64,000 bases of DNA from Acidimicrobiaceae bacterium (lineage in GTDB: Bacteria; Actinomycetota; Acidimicrobiia; Acidimicrobiales; Aldehydirespiratoraceae): positions 1-64,000 of the forward strand of contig JAPOYA010000026.1 in the NCBI GenBank assembly GCA_026706815.1, written 5' to 3'. Position 1 is the stretch's first letter. The number at the start of each line of letters is the position of its first letter. Of the stretch, positions 27,863-37,985 are shown in pieces. Position numbers and translations under genes: made by a program. A model generated the notes under the pieces. The model saw nothing but the letters and a program-made list of their open reading frames with translations, did not search any database and was not told the DNA's origin.

Positions 27863-29015
27863 GGACGCGTGCGCTGCGGTTTTAAGCGGTTTGACCGGCG
27901 CTACGCCCCTGCGCCTTCATAATCTGCTTCAGGAGAGGTCGGCGCGCGAGGCCCTTCGGGCGATCGAGTCTGCTTCTATAGGCACCGAGGTTGCGCCGAC
28001 AGATGTTCTCGCCGAGTGGCAGCGGGAGATCAACCGAGTTGACATGACGGCTGAATCTGCCCGCCTCGATGAACTCGACGCGCATGTCAGCACCCTGCAC
28101 GATCCGGTCCATCCGCCCCAGCTCATCAGCGACATTGATCCGGCTCCTCTGCTCTTTCGTCGTGGAACGTTGCCGGACCCGTCGCTGGTTCACGTTGCGG
28201 TGGTCGGCACTCGGCGTGCATCCTCGATTGGCCGAGAGGTCGCGCGGGAACTTGGCTTGGGCCTGGCCGAAGCGGGGTTCGTGGTGGTCTCAGGTTTGGC
28301 TTTGGGCATCGACGGCGAAGCGCACCGTGGCGCGTTGCTCGCAGATGCGGTGCCGCCGTTGGCGGTGGTGGGCAGCGGGGTTGATGTGGTCTACCCGAAG
28401 CGACACCGCGATCTCTGGGAGGAGGTGGCCACGGTTGGCGCCCTGGTCAGCGAAGCACCGCTGGGAGGGCGGCCGGAGCCTTGGCGCTTTCCTGCGCGCA
28501 ATCGGCTCATTGCGGCGTTTTCGGACCTGTTGGTGGTTGTCGAATCGCGCCACTCCGGTGGTTCGCTTTTGACTGTCGAACAGGCGCTTCGCAGAGATCT
28601 TCAAGTGATGGCAGTGCCCGGCTCGGTGCGCAACAGAGCCGCGGACGGCACCAACCAGTTGCTGGTCGACGGTTGCGCGCCGGCCCGCGACGTAACCGAT
28701 GTGCTGGTTGCCCTGGGTCTATCGGAGGTTGCGGTCGCAACACGCCGCAACGAGCCCGAGGTTGGTGTTCCCGAACCGGAGGCGGTTGGAACCGGGGCTT
28801 CGCCAATGCACAGTGCAGCGGGAATCGGGGACAGTGCCGCAGTGGTCGGGCGCACTGCGGTGGTGCTCGATGCGGTCGACGACGGACCCACGTCGTTGGA
28901 CGAGGTGGTTGATCGGAGCGGACTGGGCGTGATCGAGGTATACGCACATGTGGAAGAACTGGTAGCCGCGGGCCTGGTCGTACACGATGGTTCCCGAGTG
29001 CGGCGACAGTACTGA
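27855..29015 (+). CDS. dprA: DNA-processing protein DprA
   Basis: VAVVGTRRASSIGREVARELG, VVSGLALGIDGEAHRGAL, FPARNRLIAAFSDLLVVVESRHSGGSL. Confidence 0.93.
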   Translation: MREDACAAVLSGLTGATPLRLHNLLQERSAREALRAIESASIGTEVAPTDVLAEWQREINRVDMTAESARLDELDAHVSTLHDPVHPPQLISDIDPAPLLFRRGTLPDPSLVHVAVVGTRRASSIGREVARELGLGLAEAGFVVVSGLALGIDGEAHRGALLADAVPPLAVVGSGVDVVYPKRHRDLWEEVATVGALVSEAPLGGRPEPWRFPARNRLIAAFSDLLVVVESRHSGGSLLTVEQALRRDLQVMAVPGSVRNRAADGTNQLLVDGCAPARDVTDVLVALGLSEVAVATRRNEPEVGVPEPEAVGTGASPMHSAAGIGDSAAVVGRTAVVLDAVDDGPTSLDEVVDRSGLGVIEVYAHVEELVAAGLVVHDGSRVRRQY

Positions 29016-29085
29016 TGACTGCTTCGAGTCGGAGACGCGCTCGGGTGGCGCTGTCGGCTGGTGGTTGCCGAGTAGGGTAGACGGC

Positions 29086-29976
29086 GTGGACGCTTGGAGC
29101 CTTGAGGTTTGGCTTGACTCCCTCACTCGCGTCGCTCCGTCGACAAGAGCGGTCTATGAACGCGACATGCGAGCGGTTGTGAAATGGTTCGAGGCCATCG
29201 GAGTGTCCACACCGGAGACGGTCACTCGCCGTGGTCTCCGCAGTTATCTTTCAGAACTGCACGGCTCCGGATATGCGCGAAGAACAACGGCCCGCAAGGC
29301 GTCGGTTATCCGTAGATATTTCAGTTGGGCGTGTCGTGCCGATCGCCTCGCCACAGACCCCAGCGCCGCTTTGTCTGCGCCCCGCGGGGAAGCCGCCTTG
29401 CCGAAGGTGCTCAACGCCTATGAGCTGGACGGCTTGTTCGAAGGCTCAGCTGCAGCTGCCGCGGTCGCCGCAGCTGAACCGGAGATTGAGCTGCGCGACC
29501 GGGCCATTGTCGAATTGCTCTACGGCAGCGGCTTGCGGGTCAGCGAGCTGTGTGGGCTTCGTCATGAGGACCTGGCCGGTCCGAGCGACTCCATAGCCGT
29601 TTGGGGCAAAGGCTCAAAGCAGAGACGCGTGCCGATTTCTGAACCGGCTGCAGCTGCGCTGAGCGCGTGGATAGAACGTGGGCGTCCGGAGATGGTGACC
29701 GAGTCGTCCCCCGATGACCGAGTGTTTCTGAACCGCCGGGGCAGAGCGCTCTCACCGCGAGACGTCAGACGAGTGCTCGACCGGAGGTCGCTGTCGCCCA
29801 CGCACCCCCACGCTCTGCGCCACACCTTTGCCACGCACCTACTCGACGGGGGTGCGGATTTGCGCAGCGTGCAGGAGCTCTTGGGTCACGCGGACCTCGC
29901 CACAACTCAGATCTACACGCGAGTCAGCAGAGAGCGAATGCGCGAAGTTCACCGCACCACGCACCCGCGGGCCTAG
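29086..29976 (+). CDS. xerC: Tyrosine recombinase (XerC-like)
   Basis: ELLYGSGLRVSELCGLRHEDL, HPHALRHTFATHLLDGGADLRSVQELLGHADLATTQIYTRVS. Confidence 0.93.
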   Translation: MDAWSLEVWLDSLTRVAPSTRAVYERDMRAVVKWFEAIGVSTPETVTRRGLRSYLSELHGSGYARRTTARKASVIRRYFSWACRADRLATDPSAALSAPRGEAALPKVLNAYELDGLFEGSAAAAAVAAAEPEIELRDRAIVELLYGSGLRVSELCGLRHEDLAGPSDSIAVWGKGSKQRRVPISEPAAAALSAWIERGRPEMVTESSPDDRVFLNRRGRALSPRDVRRVLDRRSLSPTHPHALRHTFATHLLDGGADLRSVQELLGHADLATTQIYTRVSRERMREVHRTTHPRA

Positions 29977-30030
29977 AGTCAAAGGACGTCACTTCCCCCG
30001 AAAATCTCAACTTTCGGGAAACGGCCTGTT

Positions 30031-30555
30031 GTGTCGAATCTGACAGCCAGCCTCAAGCGGCGAATCAGCGTTGTCGCTGTGGCGAGCGTCGCGCTGCTGG
30101 GCCTCAGCGGTGTGCTGCCTCCAGCGGGGGCGGCGGATCTGCTCTTCCGGCGCCCGGCCTCGGCACCAGTTCTTGATCCTTTTCGCCTACCCGACGGAAA
30201 GTACGGCGCAGGAAACCGCGGCATCGAATACGACACGGGCGAATTCGATCGTATTGTGGCCGCAGCACGCGGAACTGTCGTATTCGCCGGACCGGTTGCG
30301 CGTTCGCTGTTCGTGACAGTCGACCACGGCAACGGTTTGGAATCGTCCTACGGCTTTGTCGGCCACATCCTCGTCCGAGAGGGAGAAGAAGTTGTCGGCG
30401 GCGACTTAGTCGCTCTGGCCGATGGGCCGTTTCACTTCAGCGTGCGACTCCATGGCGAATATGTCGATCCCGAACCGCTCTTCGGGTCACGGCGCGTTGT
30501 GGTGCGATTGGTGCCGCACCCCGTTCAAGTTCGCAGAGGCGTGGGCCTGCGTTGA
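30031..30555 (+). CDS. M23-like peptidoglycan peptidase-domain protein
   Basis: Signal peptide; [61 protein letters not shown]. Confidence 0.8.
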   Translation: MSNLTASLKRRISVVAVASVALLGLSGVLPPAGAADLLFRRPASAPVLDPFRLPDGKYGAGNRGIEYDTGEFDRIVAAARGTVVFAGPVARSLFVTVDHGNGLESSYGFVGHILVREGEEVVGGDLVALADGPFHFSVRLHGEYVDPEPLFGSRRVVVRLVPHPVQVRRGVGLR

Positions 30556-30689
30556 GCGCCGCTACACTACCACGCGGCTCAACGAGCCTCGGACGGCATC
30601 AGATCGATGTCGACGAACGAGCATCCGCCCGTGTCACTCCCGGTCGCTTCGGCGCCGGCATGGGCTCCAACCGGGAAGAAGGAACAAAC

Positions 30690-31712
30690 ATGGCTGTAAT
30701 TTCCATGAAGCAACTGTTGGAGGCCGGCCTCCACTTCGGACATCAGACTCGCCGCTGGAATCCGAAGATGAAACGTTTCATCCACGGTGAGCGCTCCGGG
30801 ATCCACATCGTGGATCTGCATCAGACACTGAGTCATCTTGAGCAGTCCTATATCTTCGTCCGCGACCTCGTGGCAGACGGCGGAACTGTGCTGTTCATCG
30901 GGACCAAGAAGCAGGCTCAGGATTCAATCCAGTCCTACGCCGAGCGCTGCAACATGCCTTATATCAACGAACGCTGGTTGGGCGGCATGCTCACCAATTT
31001 CCAGACGATCTCGAAACGCGTCGGCAAGATGAAGGAATACCAGCGAATGCGCGACTCGGGCGAGTTTGAAGCAATGCCCAAGAAGGAAGCACTGCTCATC
31101 ACCCGTGAGCTGGCGAAACTCGAGCGCAATCTCGGGGGAATCCGCGACATGGGGAGTCTGCCCGAGGCGATCTTCGTTCTTGACACCAAAAAGGAGCACA
31201 TCGCGGTCACGGAGGCGCGCAAGGTCGGAGTGCCGATTGTTGCTGTGGTCGACACGAACTGTGACCCCGACCTCATTGACTACGCCATCCCCGGCAACGA
31301 CGACGCCATTCGCGCGGGTCAGTTGATGTGTCGAGTGATCTCAGACGCGGTCCAAGAAGGCCGTTTCATTCGATCCAAGCGTGTTGAAGTCGACGGCGCA
31401 GTTCCCAAGCGCAATGCGTTGGAGGAGGCTGAGGTCGCCGTGCAACAAGAGAAGGCTCGTAGCGAGGCCGCCGCCCAAGCCGCCATCAGGGAAGCCCGCC
31501 TCGGACAAGCGCAACCAGGCCAAGTCGACGAGCCGATTCAAGACGCGATTCAAGACGAGGCAGCAGGTGAGGACGGGCCCGCAATTCAAGACGAGGCGGG
31601 CGAGGACGTCAGCCCGGTCCAAGAACTCGACGAAGCAACCGGAGCGAGCGGTGCAGCCGAACCGGACGAAGAGCCAGACACGTCGACCGACCAGGTTGGA
31701 ACCCCGCAATAG
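30690..31712 (+). CDS. rpsB: 30S ribosomal protein S2 with long acidic C-terminal extension
   Basis: [46 protein letters not shown]. Confidence 0.97.
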   Translation: MAVISMKQLLEAGLHFGHQTRRWNPKMKRFIHGERSGIHIVDLHQTLSHLEQSYIFVRDLVADGGTVLFIGTKKQAQDSIQSYAERCNMPYINERWLGGMLTNFQTISKRVGKMKEYQRMRDSGEFEAMPKKEALLITRELAKLERNLGGIRDMGSLPEAIFVLDTKKEHIAVTEARKVGVPIVAVVDTNCDPDLIDYAIPGNDDAIRAGQLMCRVISDAVQEGRFIRSKRVEVDGAVPKRNALEEAEVAVQQEKARSEAAAQAAIREARLGQAQPGQVDEPIQDAIQDEAAGEDGPAIQDEAGEDVSPVQELDEATGASGAAEPDEEPDTSTDQVGTPQ

Positions 31713-31734
31713 ATTCATCGGAGAGAACAGAAAG

Positions 31735-32523
31735 ATGTCGATTTCGGCTAAGGACGTAAAGGCACTACGCGACGCCACTGGCGCCGGCATGATGGATGCC
31801 AAGAAGGCGCTCGTGGAGTGCGACGGCGATATGGACGCCGCGACTCAACTCCTTCGCGAGAAGGGGTTGGCCAAAGCCGCAGCTCGCAGTGACCGTGACA
31901 ACGACGAGGGCACGATCGCGCTGGCTGCGTCCGACAATGCGGCGGCGATAGTCCAAATCAAGACCGAGACCGACTTCTCGGCCAAGAGCGACGCGGTCAC
32001 ATCGCTGGCTTCTGCGATAGCCGATGATGTGTTGGACAGGGGTCCGGGTGCTGCGGACGAACACACAGCAGCCATTGAAGATCTGCGTGTCAAGATCAAG
32101 GAGAATGTCGAACTCGGAGCCGTTGAACGGATCGAGGGCGCTCAAGGCAATACCATCGATACGTACCTGCACAGTCAGGACGGCCGTGGAGTGAATGCTG
32201 TTGTCGTTGAGGGTTCTGGGGTGAGCCGGGACGACCTGCACCAGGTCGCATTGCATATCGCTTTTGCGAAGCCCTCTTATCTGTCCAGCGACGAGGTGCC
32301 GGCCGCCGAGGCCGACAAGGAGCGCGCGTCGCTGCTCGAGATCACCAAGGCCGAGGGGAAACCCGAGCAGGCATGGGACAAGATCGTGGACGGCAGAATG
32401 CGCGGCTGGTACGCCGAGCGCGTCCTGCTCGAGCAGGGGCTGCATGGCGACAAGACCCCGGTGAAGAGCAGTCTGGGCGGTGGTTCGATTGCCCGCTTCG
32501 TGCAGGTTGTGATCGGGACGTAG
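31735..32523 (+). CDS. tsf: Elongation factor Ts
   Basis: MSISAKDVKALRDATGAGMMDAKKALVECDGDMDAATQLLREKGLAKAA. Confidence 0.97.
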   Translation: MSISAKDVKALRDATGAGMMDAKKALVECDGDMDAATQLLREKGLAKAAARSDRDNDEGTIALAASDNAAAIVQIKTETDFSAKSDAVTSLASAIADDVLDRGPGAADEHTAAIEDLRVKIKENVELGAVERIEGAQGNTIDTYLHSQDGRGVNAVVVEGSGVSRDDLHQVALHIAFAKPSYLSSDEVPAAEADKERASLLEITKAEGKPEQAWDKIVDGRMRGWYAERVLLEQGLHGDKTPVKSSLGGGSIARFVQVVIGT

Positions 32524-32525
32524 CC

Positions 32526-33296
32526 GTGAGTCACGCCACCGAAGCTCTCCGAGGACCGAACCTCCCCAGATGGAACCGGGTCCTGTTGAAGCTTTCGGGT
32601 CAGGCGTTTTCGGGTCCGCTGGAACACGGTATCCACGGCGAGACGGTCGGCAGGATCGCCGAGGACATCGTTGCGGCAAAGAAGCACTTCGACATCGATA
32701 TTGCCGTCGTCGTCGGCGGCGGCAACATCTGGCGGGGCATTCAGGGCGCGGGCGAGGGCATGGATCCCGCTCAGGCGGACTACATGGGCATGTTGTCAAC
32801 GGTCATGAACAGCCTCGCCCTCCAAGACACATTGGAACGCCTCGGGGCAGCCACGCGGGTTCAAAGCGCAGTCCACATGGCTCAGATTGCCGAGCCGTAC
32901 ATCAGGCGTCGAGCGATCCGCCACTTGGAGAAGGGTCGGATCGTGATTCTGGCGAGCGGAACCGGCAACCCGGGCTTCACCACCGACACCGCGGCGAGCC
33001 TGCGGGCCGTTGAGATTGAGGCAAAGGCCGTTTTGAAAGGGACTCATGGCGCCGTTGACGGCATCTACACCGGCGATCCGAGCGTCGACGGCGCGGTCGC
33101 GAAACTCGACCACGTGACCTACCTCGATGTGCTCAACCGGGGTCTGAAAGTGATGGACGCAACCGCTATCACCTTGTGCATGGACAACGACATGCCGATC
33201 GTAGTGTTCGACCTGATGGGTCCCGGAAACCTACGATCTCTACTTGAAGGAGAGGTGGTCGGCACGCTCGTCGACGCCGGCAAGGGGAATCTGTGA
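32526..33296 (+). CDS. pyrH: UMP kinase
   Basis: NRVLLKLSGQAFSG, VVVGGGNIWRG, ASGTGNPGFTTDTAA. Confidence 0.96.
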   Translation: MSHATEALRGPNLPRWNRVLLKLSGQAFSGPLEHGIHGETVGRIAEDIVAAKKHFDIDIAVVVGGGNIWRGIQGAGEGMDPAQADYMGMLSTVMNSLALQDTLERLGAATRVQSAVHMAQIAEPYIRRRAIRHLEKGRIVILASGTGNPGFTTDTAASLRAVEIEAKAVLKGTHGAVDGIYTGDPSVDGAVAKLDHVTYLDVLNRGLKVMDATAITLCMDNDMPIVVFDLMGPGNLRSLLEGEVVGTLVDAGKGNL

Positions 33297-33859
33297 ACGA
33301 GATGATTGAACTGGTCGTCGAGGACGCCGGTGAGAGTATGCAGAGTGCTGTGGATCACACTCGCAGAGAATTCTCGAGCGTGCGCACGGGCCGTGCTTCT
33401 TCGAGTCTGTTGGAGCGTCTCACCGTGGAGGCTTACGGCGTCGAGATGCGAATCCGGGAGTTGGCGAGCTTCTCGGTTCCAGAAGCTCGTCTGCTCATCG
33501 TCACCCCTCATGACGCTGGGAACCTCAACGCGATCGAGAAGGCCATCGCCAACAGCAATATGGGGCTGACCCCCAGCAACGACGGTCGCGTGATCCGCCT
33601 GGGGTTTCCACCTCTGACAGAGGAACGACGCCGTGAACTCTCCAAGGTTGTGGGCGCTATGGGCGAAGACGGCAAACAGAGAGTCAACGCCGTGCGCAGG
33701 GCGGCGCGCAAGAACCTCGACGAACTCGACGGCGACGGGGGAGTGTCCAAAGACGAGATCCAGCGCGCGGAAGGAAGGCTTGACACGCTCAAGAATGCGC
33801 ATGTCGCTATGATTGATCAGGCGCAGGCCAACAAGCAGCAGGAGTTGATGGAGGTCTGA
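33293..33859 (+). CDS. frr: Ribosome recycling factor
   Basis: TRREFSSVRTGRASSSLLERLTVEAYG, LTEERRRELSKVV. Confidence 0.96.
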   Translation: MNEMIELVVEDAGESMQSAVDHTRREFSSVRTGRASSSLLERLTVEAYGVEMRIRELASFSVPEARLLIVTPHDAGNLNAIEKAIANSNMGLTPSNDGRVIRLGFPPLTEERRRELSKVVGAMGEDGKQRVNAVRRAARKNLDELDGDGGVSKDEIQRAEGRLDTLKNAHVAMIDQAQANKQQELMEV

Positions 33860-33891
33860 CCGCCGGTCACTACCCCCAAGAGAGCGATGCC

Positions 33892-35151
33892 ATGAGCAAC
33901 GAACAAGACAACGAGGGGTTTCGCATTCAGCGCACCGACCCGATCGATGACGATGTCGCCCCCGGTAGGTCAGTGTTCGGTGACGATGAGATCTCCTTCG
34001 AGGACGACGATGCGGCTGTTCCGCACTGGAGCCAGCCGCCCACTGGATCGGTGCCGAAGGTCGGTGCGCCCGCTGAGAGCGTGACCTTCAACCCTCAAGC
34101 TGAGCCTGAGAGGTCCGAGACTGGTGCTGAGGATCATTCCAGATGGGCGGCCGAATCGCCGGGGCCGACTTGGTCCGGCGAGGGTCAGGCCCGACCGCCC
34201 GCACCACCGACTCGCTCCGCCGATATGGACGCGGACGCCTTTTTCGCCCATGATGACGATGAACCTCCGCCACCCTCCGCAGCGCCCCCGTCTTCGTTGA
34301 GTTCGGCTTTGGGCGTGTCGGGCGCCGACCGGAACTTCTTCACCGCGACAGTTGTCGGAGTCGGATTGGCGGTGCTGATTCTCGCCGCGATGGCATACCG
34401 CGAATGGGTTGCGGTTGCGGTGGTGACAGCGGTTCTGGCGGTTGCAGCGGTCGAGTTCTTCAACGCCGTTCGGGTTGCCGGTCTTCAGCCTGCTGTGCTG
34501 CTCGGACTCGCGAGCGTTGTGTCGATGCCGCTTGCTGTCTACTGGCGAGGCGAATCGGCGGCAGGGCTGGTTCTGGTGTTGTCGGTCGTCTTCGGGGCCC
34601 TGTGGTATCTGCTCGTCGCGCCGAGCGATTCACCGGTGCGCGGCCTGGGATCCACCATGCTCGGAATACTTCACGTTGGCTTGTTGGGGTCTTACGCGGC
34701 TCTGATGCTCTCGATTCCGGAACACGGCACAGGATTGCTGACCGCGGCGATCATTGTGACGGTCGCCTACGATACGGGTGGACTGGTGGTCGGACGGACC
34801 ATGGGCCGGTCACCGCTGTCAGCAGCGAGTCCCAACAAGACGCTGGAGGGGCTGGTCGGAGGTGTCGTCGCGGCGATTGGAGCGGCGTTCGTGATGGGGT
34901 TCCTGTCCCAGCCTTCGCCTTTGGCGGACGTTTCCACCGGTGGAGGATTCACCGACATCCTGATCCTCGGGATCGCAGCGGCGATCGCAGCCCCGGCCGG
35001 CGATCTTGCAGAGTCCCAGATCAAACGCGACTTGGGCGTCAAGGACATGGGTTCGATCCTGCCCAGTCACGGCGGAGTTCTTGATCGATTCGACAGCCTG
35101 CTTTTCGTGCTGCCGACGACGTTCTACGTGTCGCGTTTCGTTCTGCCCTAG
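33892..35151 (+). CDS. cdsA: Phosphatidate cytidylyltransferase
   Basis: GDLAESQIKRDLGVKDMGSILPSHGGVLDRFDSLLF. Confidence 0.94.
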   Translation: MSNEQDNEGFRIQRTDPIDDDVAPGRSVFGDDEISFEDDDAAVPHWSQPPTGSVPKVGAPAESVTFNPQAEPERSETGAEDHSRWAAESPGPTWSGEGQARPPAPPTRSADMDADAFFAHDDDEPPPPSAAPPSSLSSALGVSGADRNFFTATVVGVGLAVLILAAMAYREWVAVAVVTAVLAVAAVEFFNAVRVAGLQPAVLLGLASVVSMPLAVYWRGESAAGLVLVLSVVFGALWYLLVAPSDSPVRGLGSTMLGILHVGLLGSYAALMLSIPEHGTGLLTAAIIVTVAYDTGGLVVGRTMGRSPLSAASPNKTLEGLVGGVVAAIGAAFVMGFLSQPSPLADVSTGGGFTDILILGIAAAIAAPAGDLAESQIKRDLGVKDMGSILPSHGGVLDRFDSLLFVLPTTFYVSRFVLP

Positions 35152-35197
35152 TTCGGTTGCTGTTCGCGGACAGGTCGCGACGGGTAGCGTCTCAGAT

Positions 35198-36376
35198 GTG
35201 ACCAGATCTGTTGCCGTTCTCGGTTCGACTGGTTCGATCGGGACTCAGACGCTCGACGTCATTCGGGCTGAGCCGGATCGTTATCATGTGGCCGCGCTCG
35301 GTGTCGCCACATCGGCCGCCGCGGTTTTGGAACAAGCCGGGGAGTTCCGGCCCGACGTTGTGGCGGTCGCCGACGAAGCTTGCGCCACCGAGATCCGCAG
35401 CTGCCTCCCGTCCGGTACGGAACTGTTGGTCGGTCCCGACGCGATGGCCGCGGCGGCGACGTGCGCTGAGACGGTCATCAACGGTGTGGTCGGGTTTGCG
35501 GGGTTGCCGGTCACGCTGGCAACGCTCGAGGCGGGGAAACGGCTGGGTTTGGCCAACAAGGAGTCGCTGATCGCAGCAGGCCCGGTGGTGCAGCGGGCCT
35601 GGTCTACCGAGGGCGCGGAGCTGATACCGGTTGACAGTGAACACTGCGCGGTCCACCAGTGCCTTCGCGCCAATGATGTCGCTGGGAAGGTCGAGGCGAC
35701 CGACCGCGTGGCCCAAGTGGTGTTGACGGCCAGCGGCGGCCCGTTTCGGGGTCGAACCCGAGAAGAACTGGCCGGCGTCGACATTGAAGACGCGCTCTCG
35801 CATCCGACCTGGTCGATGGGGCCGAAAATCACAGTCGATTCGAGCACTCTGATGAACAAGGGCCTCGAGGTCATCGAAGCCCATGAGTTGTTCGGCGTCG
35901 ATTATGGACAGATCGAGGTCGTGATTCATCCGCAGTCGATCGTCCATTCGATGGTCAGCTACACCGATGGCGCGACCATGGCTCAGCTCTCGCTGCCAGA
36001 CATGCGGTTGTGCATCGGTTATGCCTTGGCGTACCCGGATCGACTGGCGGTGCCCTACGGTGCCATTGATTGGGCCGATTCGCCGCAACTGGACTTTCAT
36101 CCACCGGATTTGGACGCGTTCAGGTGTTTGGGCTTGGCCTATGAAGCAGGACGGGCATCAGAGACTGCCCCTGCGTGGTTGAGCGCAGCCAACGAGGTCG
36201 CGGTCGATGCGTTTCTTGGTGGGTTGATCCCCTGGACCGGTATTGCAGAAGTAGTTGAAGCAGCGATGCAGCAGTGGCCGGGAACGGCCGCTGCCGATGT
36301 CGATGTTGTGCTCGATGCCGACCGCAAGGCCCGCGAGGTCGCTCGCGGGGTGATCAATAGAACTGCCGATGACTGA
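35198..36376 (+). CDS. dxr: 1-deoxy-D-xylulose-5-phosphate reductoisomerase
   Basis: VAVLGSTGSIGTQTLDVI, LANKESLIAAG, PVDSEHCAVHQCL, HPQSIVHSMVSYTDGA. Confidence 0.96.
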   Translation: MTRSVAVLGSTGSIGTQTLDVIRAEPDRYHVAALGVATSAAAVLEQAGEFRPDVVAVADEACATEIRSCLPSGTELLVGPDAMAAAATCAETVINGVVGFAGLPVTLATLEAGKRLGLANKESLIAAGPVVQRAWSTEGAELIPVDSEHCAVHQCLRANDVAGKVEATDRVAQVVLTASGGPFRGRTREELAGVDIEDALSHPTWSMGPKITVDSSTLMNKGLEVIEAHELFGVDYGQIEVVIHPQSIVHSMVSYTDGATMAQLSLPDMRLCIGYALAYPDRLAVPYGAIDWADSPQLDFHPPDLDAFRCLGLAYEAGRASETAPAWLSAANEVAVDAFLGGLIPWTGIAEVVEAAMQQWPGTAAADVDVVLDADRKAREVARGVINRTADD

Positions 36377-37916
36377 TCGACCGTCCCCTGCTCGTCGGTT
36401 GCCTCTGCTTGCACGCGGCCGAGCAGTGCCCGAAGGCTCAGGTGTGCCCCCCGAACTCGAAGCTTCAACTGATTTCATCGGGTTGGCGATGCTGCTCGCG
36501 GCGTTGGTTGCCCTCGGGGTTTTCGTGAGCTGGAGCTGGGTGTTCATTGTGGGGTTCATCGTGTTCATGATCTTCATGCACGAGATGGGGCACTACGTGA
36601 CGGCGCGCTGGACCGGCATGAAAGTCGTCGAGTTCTTCATTGGATTCGGTCCCCGGCTGTGGTCGATGCGCAGAGGCGAGACTACTTTCGGCGTGAAGGC
36701 GATTCCAGGGGGCGCCTATATCCGCATCATCGGGATGAACAATCTGGACCTTGTCGCGCCCGAGGATGAGCATCGCACCTATCGCGTCAAGTCGTTTCCG
36801 AGAAGACTGCTGGTGGTCAGTGCCGGTTCGGCCATGCACTTTCTATTGGCAATAGCTTTGTTGTTCCTGGTTCTGTTGTTCTACGGCCTGCCCACCGACG
36901 ATGCTCGTTGGTCGGTTTCAGCCGTCAGCGATCGCAGTGCCGCGGCCGAGTTGGGGATCGAACTCGGAGATGAGATTGTCTCGGTCGACGGCGTCGGGAT
37001 CACCGACTTCGCCCAGTTCGGAGAGGTCGTGACAGCTCGCGGCGGCCAGGAGGTCGACGTTGTGTACCAACGTGGCGGAGAGACCTTGACCGGGACGGTC
37101 GTGCTGGGTTCTCGGCTGAGCGATGCCGGCGCGAACGGGATCGAAGGCCTCGTGCCGCGAGATCGAATCCTGGCCGTCGACGGGATCGAAGTGTTCGGCT
37201 GGGACGAGGTCACAGCAGCGGTCGGCGATCGTATCGGCGAGCCGCTGCAGTTCATCGTCGATCCTGCCGGGGGTTCTGAGTTGCTTGTCGTCGACGAGGC
37301 GGTGGTGCTGGAGCTGCCCCCGGCGGACGTGGCTGCCTCGGGTTTCTTCGGCGTCGGTCCCCAGCGCTACCGGGAACCGACGGGGTTGATGAACAGCGCT
37401 GCCGAGGCCGTCAGTGGGTTCAGCTCCTACACCAAGCTCATTGTGGTGGGAATGGGGGAGTTGGTTGCGGGCGGAGGTCTTCAGGACTTTGTTTCTGACA
37501 CTCTGACAGGCGAGGTTGATGGTCCTGCCGAACAGGCGTCGTCCAACGTCGCCGCCGAACGTGAGGCGGCAATCCGGTCTCTGGACGCGCGGGACCCGGA
37601 TGAGCAGCGAATCATCTCGATCTATGGCGCCGCCCGTTTGGGCACGCAGTTGACCGACGACGGATTCGACTCCGTGCTGCTCTTTTTGGCAGGACTCAAC
37701 ATCTCCATCGGCCTGATCAACTTGATTCCGCTTCCCCCGTTCGATGGCGGCCATGTGGCCGTGGCGATCTATGAGCGGATTCGCTCAATCGGCGGGCGTC
37801 GCTACCAGGTCGACTATGCCAAGCTGCTGCCGGTCGCCTACGGCGTGGTCGTGTTGCTTCTGGGCGTCGGTCTGCTCGCCGTGTTCCGCGACATCATCGA
37901 CCCGATCAACATTTAG
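36369..37916 (+). CDS. rseP: M50 site-2 protease RseP-like
   Basis: HEMGHYVTARWTGMKVVEFFIGFGPRLWS (HExxH), PDZ, NLIPLPPFDGGHV. Confidence 0.93.
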   Translation: MTDRPSPARRLPLLARGRAVPEGSGVPPELEASTDFIGLAMLLAALVALGVFVSWSWVFIVGFIVFMIFMHEMGHYVTARWTGMKVVEFFIGFGPRLWSMRRGETTFGVKAIPGGAYIRIIGMNNLDLVAPEDEHRTYRVKSFPRRLLVVSAGSAMHFLLAIALLFLVLLFYGLPTDDARWSVSAVSDRSAAAELGIELGDEIVSVDGVGITDFAQFGEVVTARGGQEVDVVYQRGGETLTGTVVLGSRLSDAGANGIEGLVPRDRILAVDGIEVFGWDEVTAAVGDRIGEPLQFIVDPAGGSELLVVDEAVVLELPPADVAASGFFGVGPQRYREPTGLMNSAAEAVSGFSSYTKLIVVGMGELVAGGGLQDFVSDTLTGEVDGPAEQASSNVAAEREAAIRSLDARDPDEQRIISIYGAARLGTQLTDDGFDSVLLFLAGLNISIGLINLIPLPPFDGGHVAVAIYERIRSIGGRRYQVDYAKLLPVAYGVVVLLLGVGLLAVFRDIIDPINI

Positions 37917-37985
37917 GGCGCCGCCATTTCGGGAGCTGCTATTTCGGGTGCCGCCATTTAGAGCGCCGCCATTTCGGGCGCCGCC
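37911..37985. repeat. 15-bp tandem repeat at the rseP stop codon
   Basis: Five consecutive 15-bp units of ATTTCGGGCGCCGCC (minor variants), first unit containing the TAG stop. Confidence 0.85.

Noticed and set aside
29997-30018. CCCGAAA...TTTCGGG hairpin after xerC considered as terminator
   Set aside because: No T-run follows in either direction; left uncalled
31765-32799. 344-aa minus-strand ORF
   Set aside because: Antisense to tsf and pyrH
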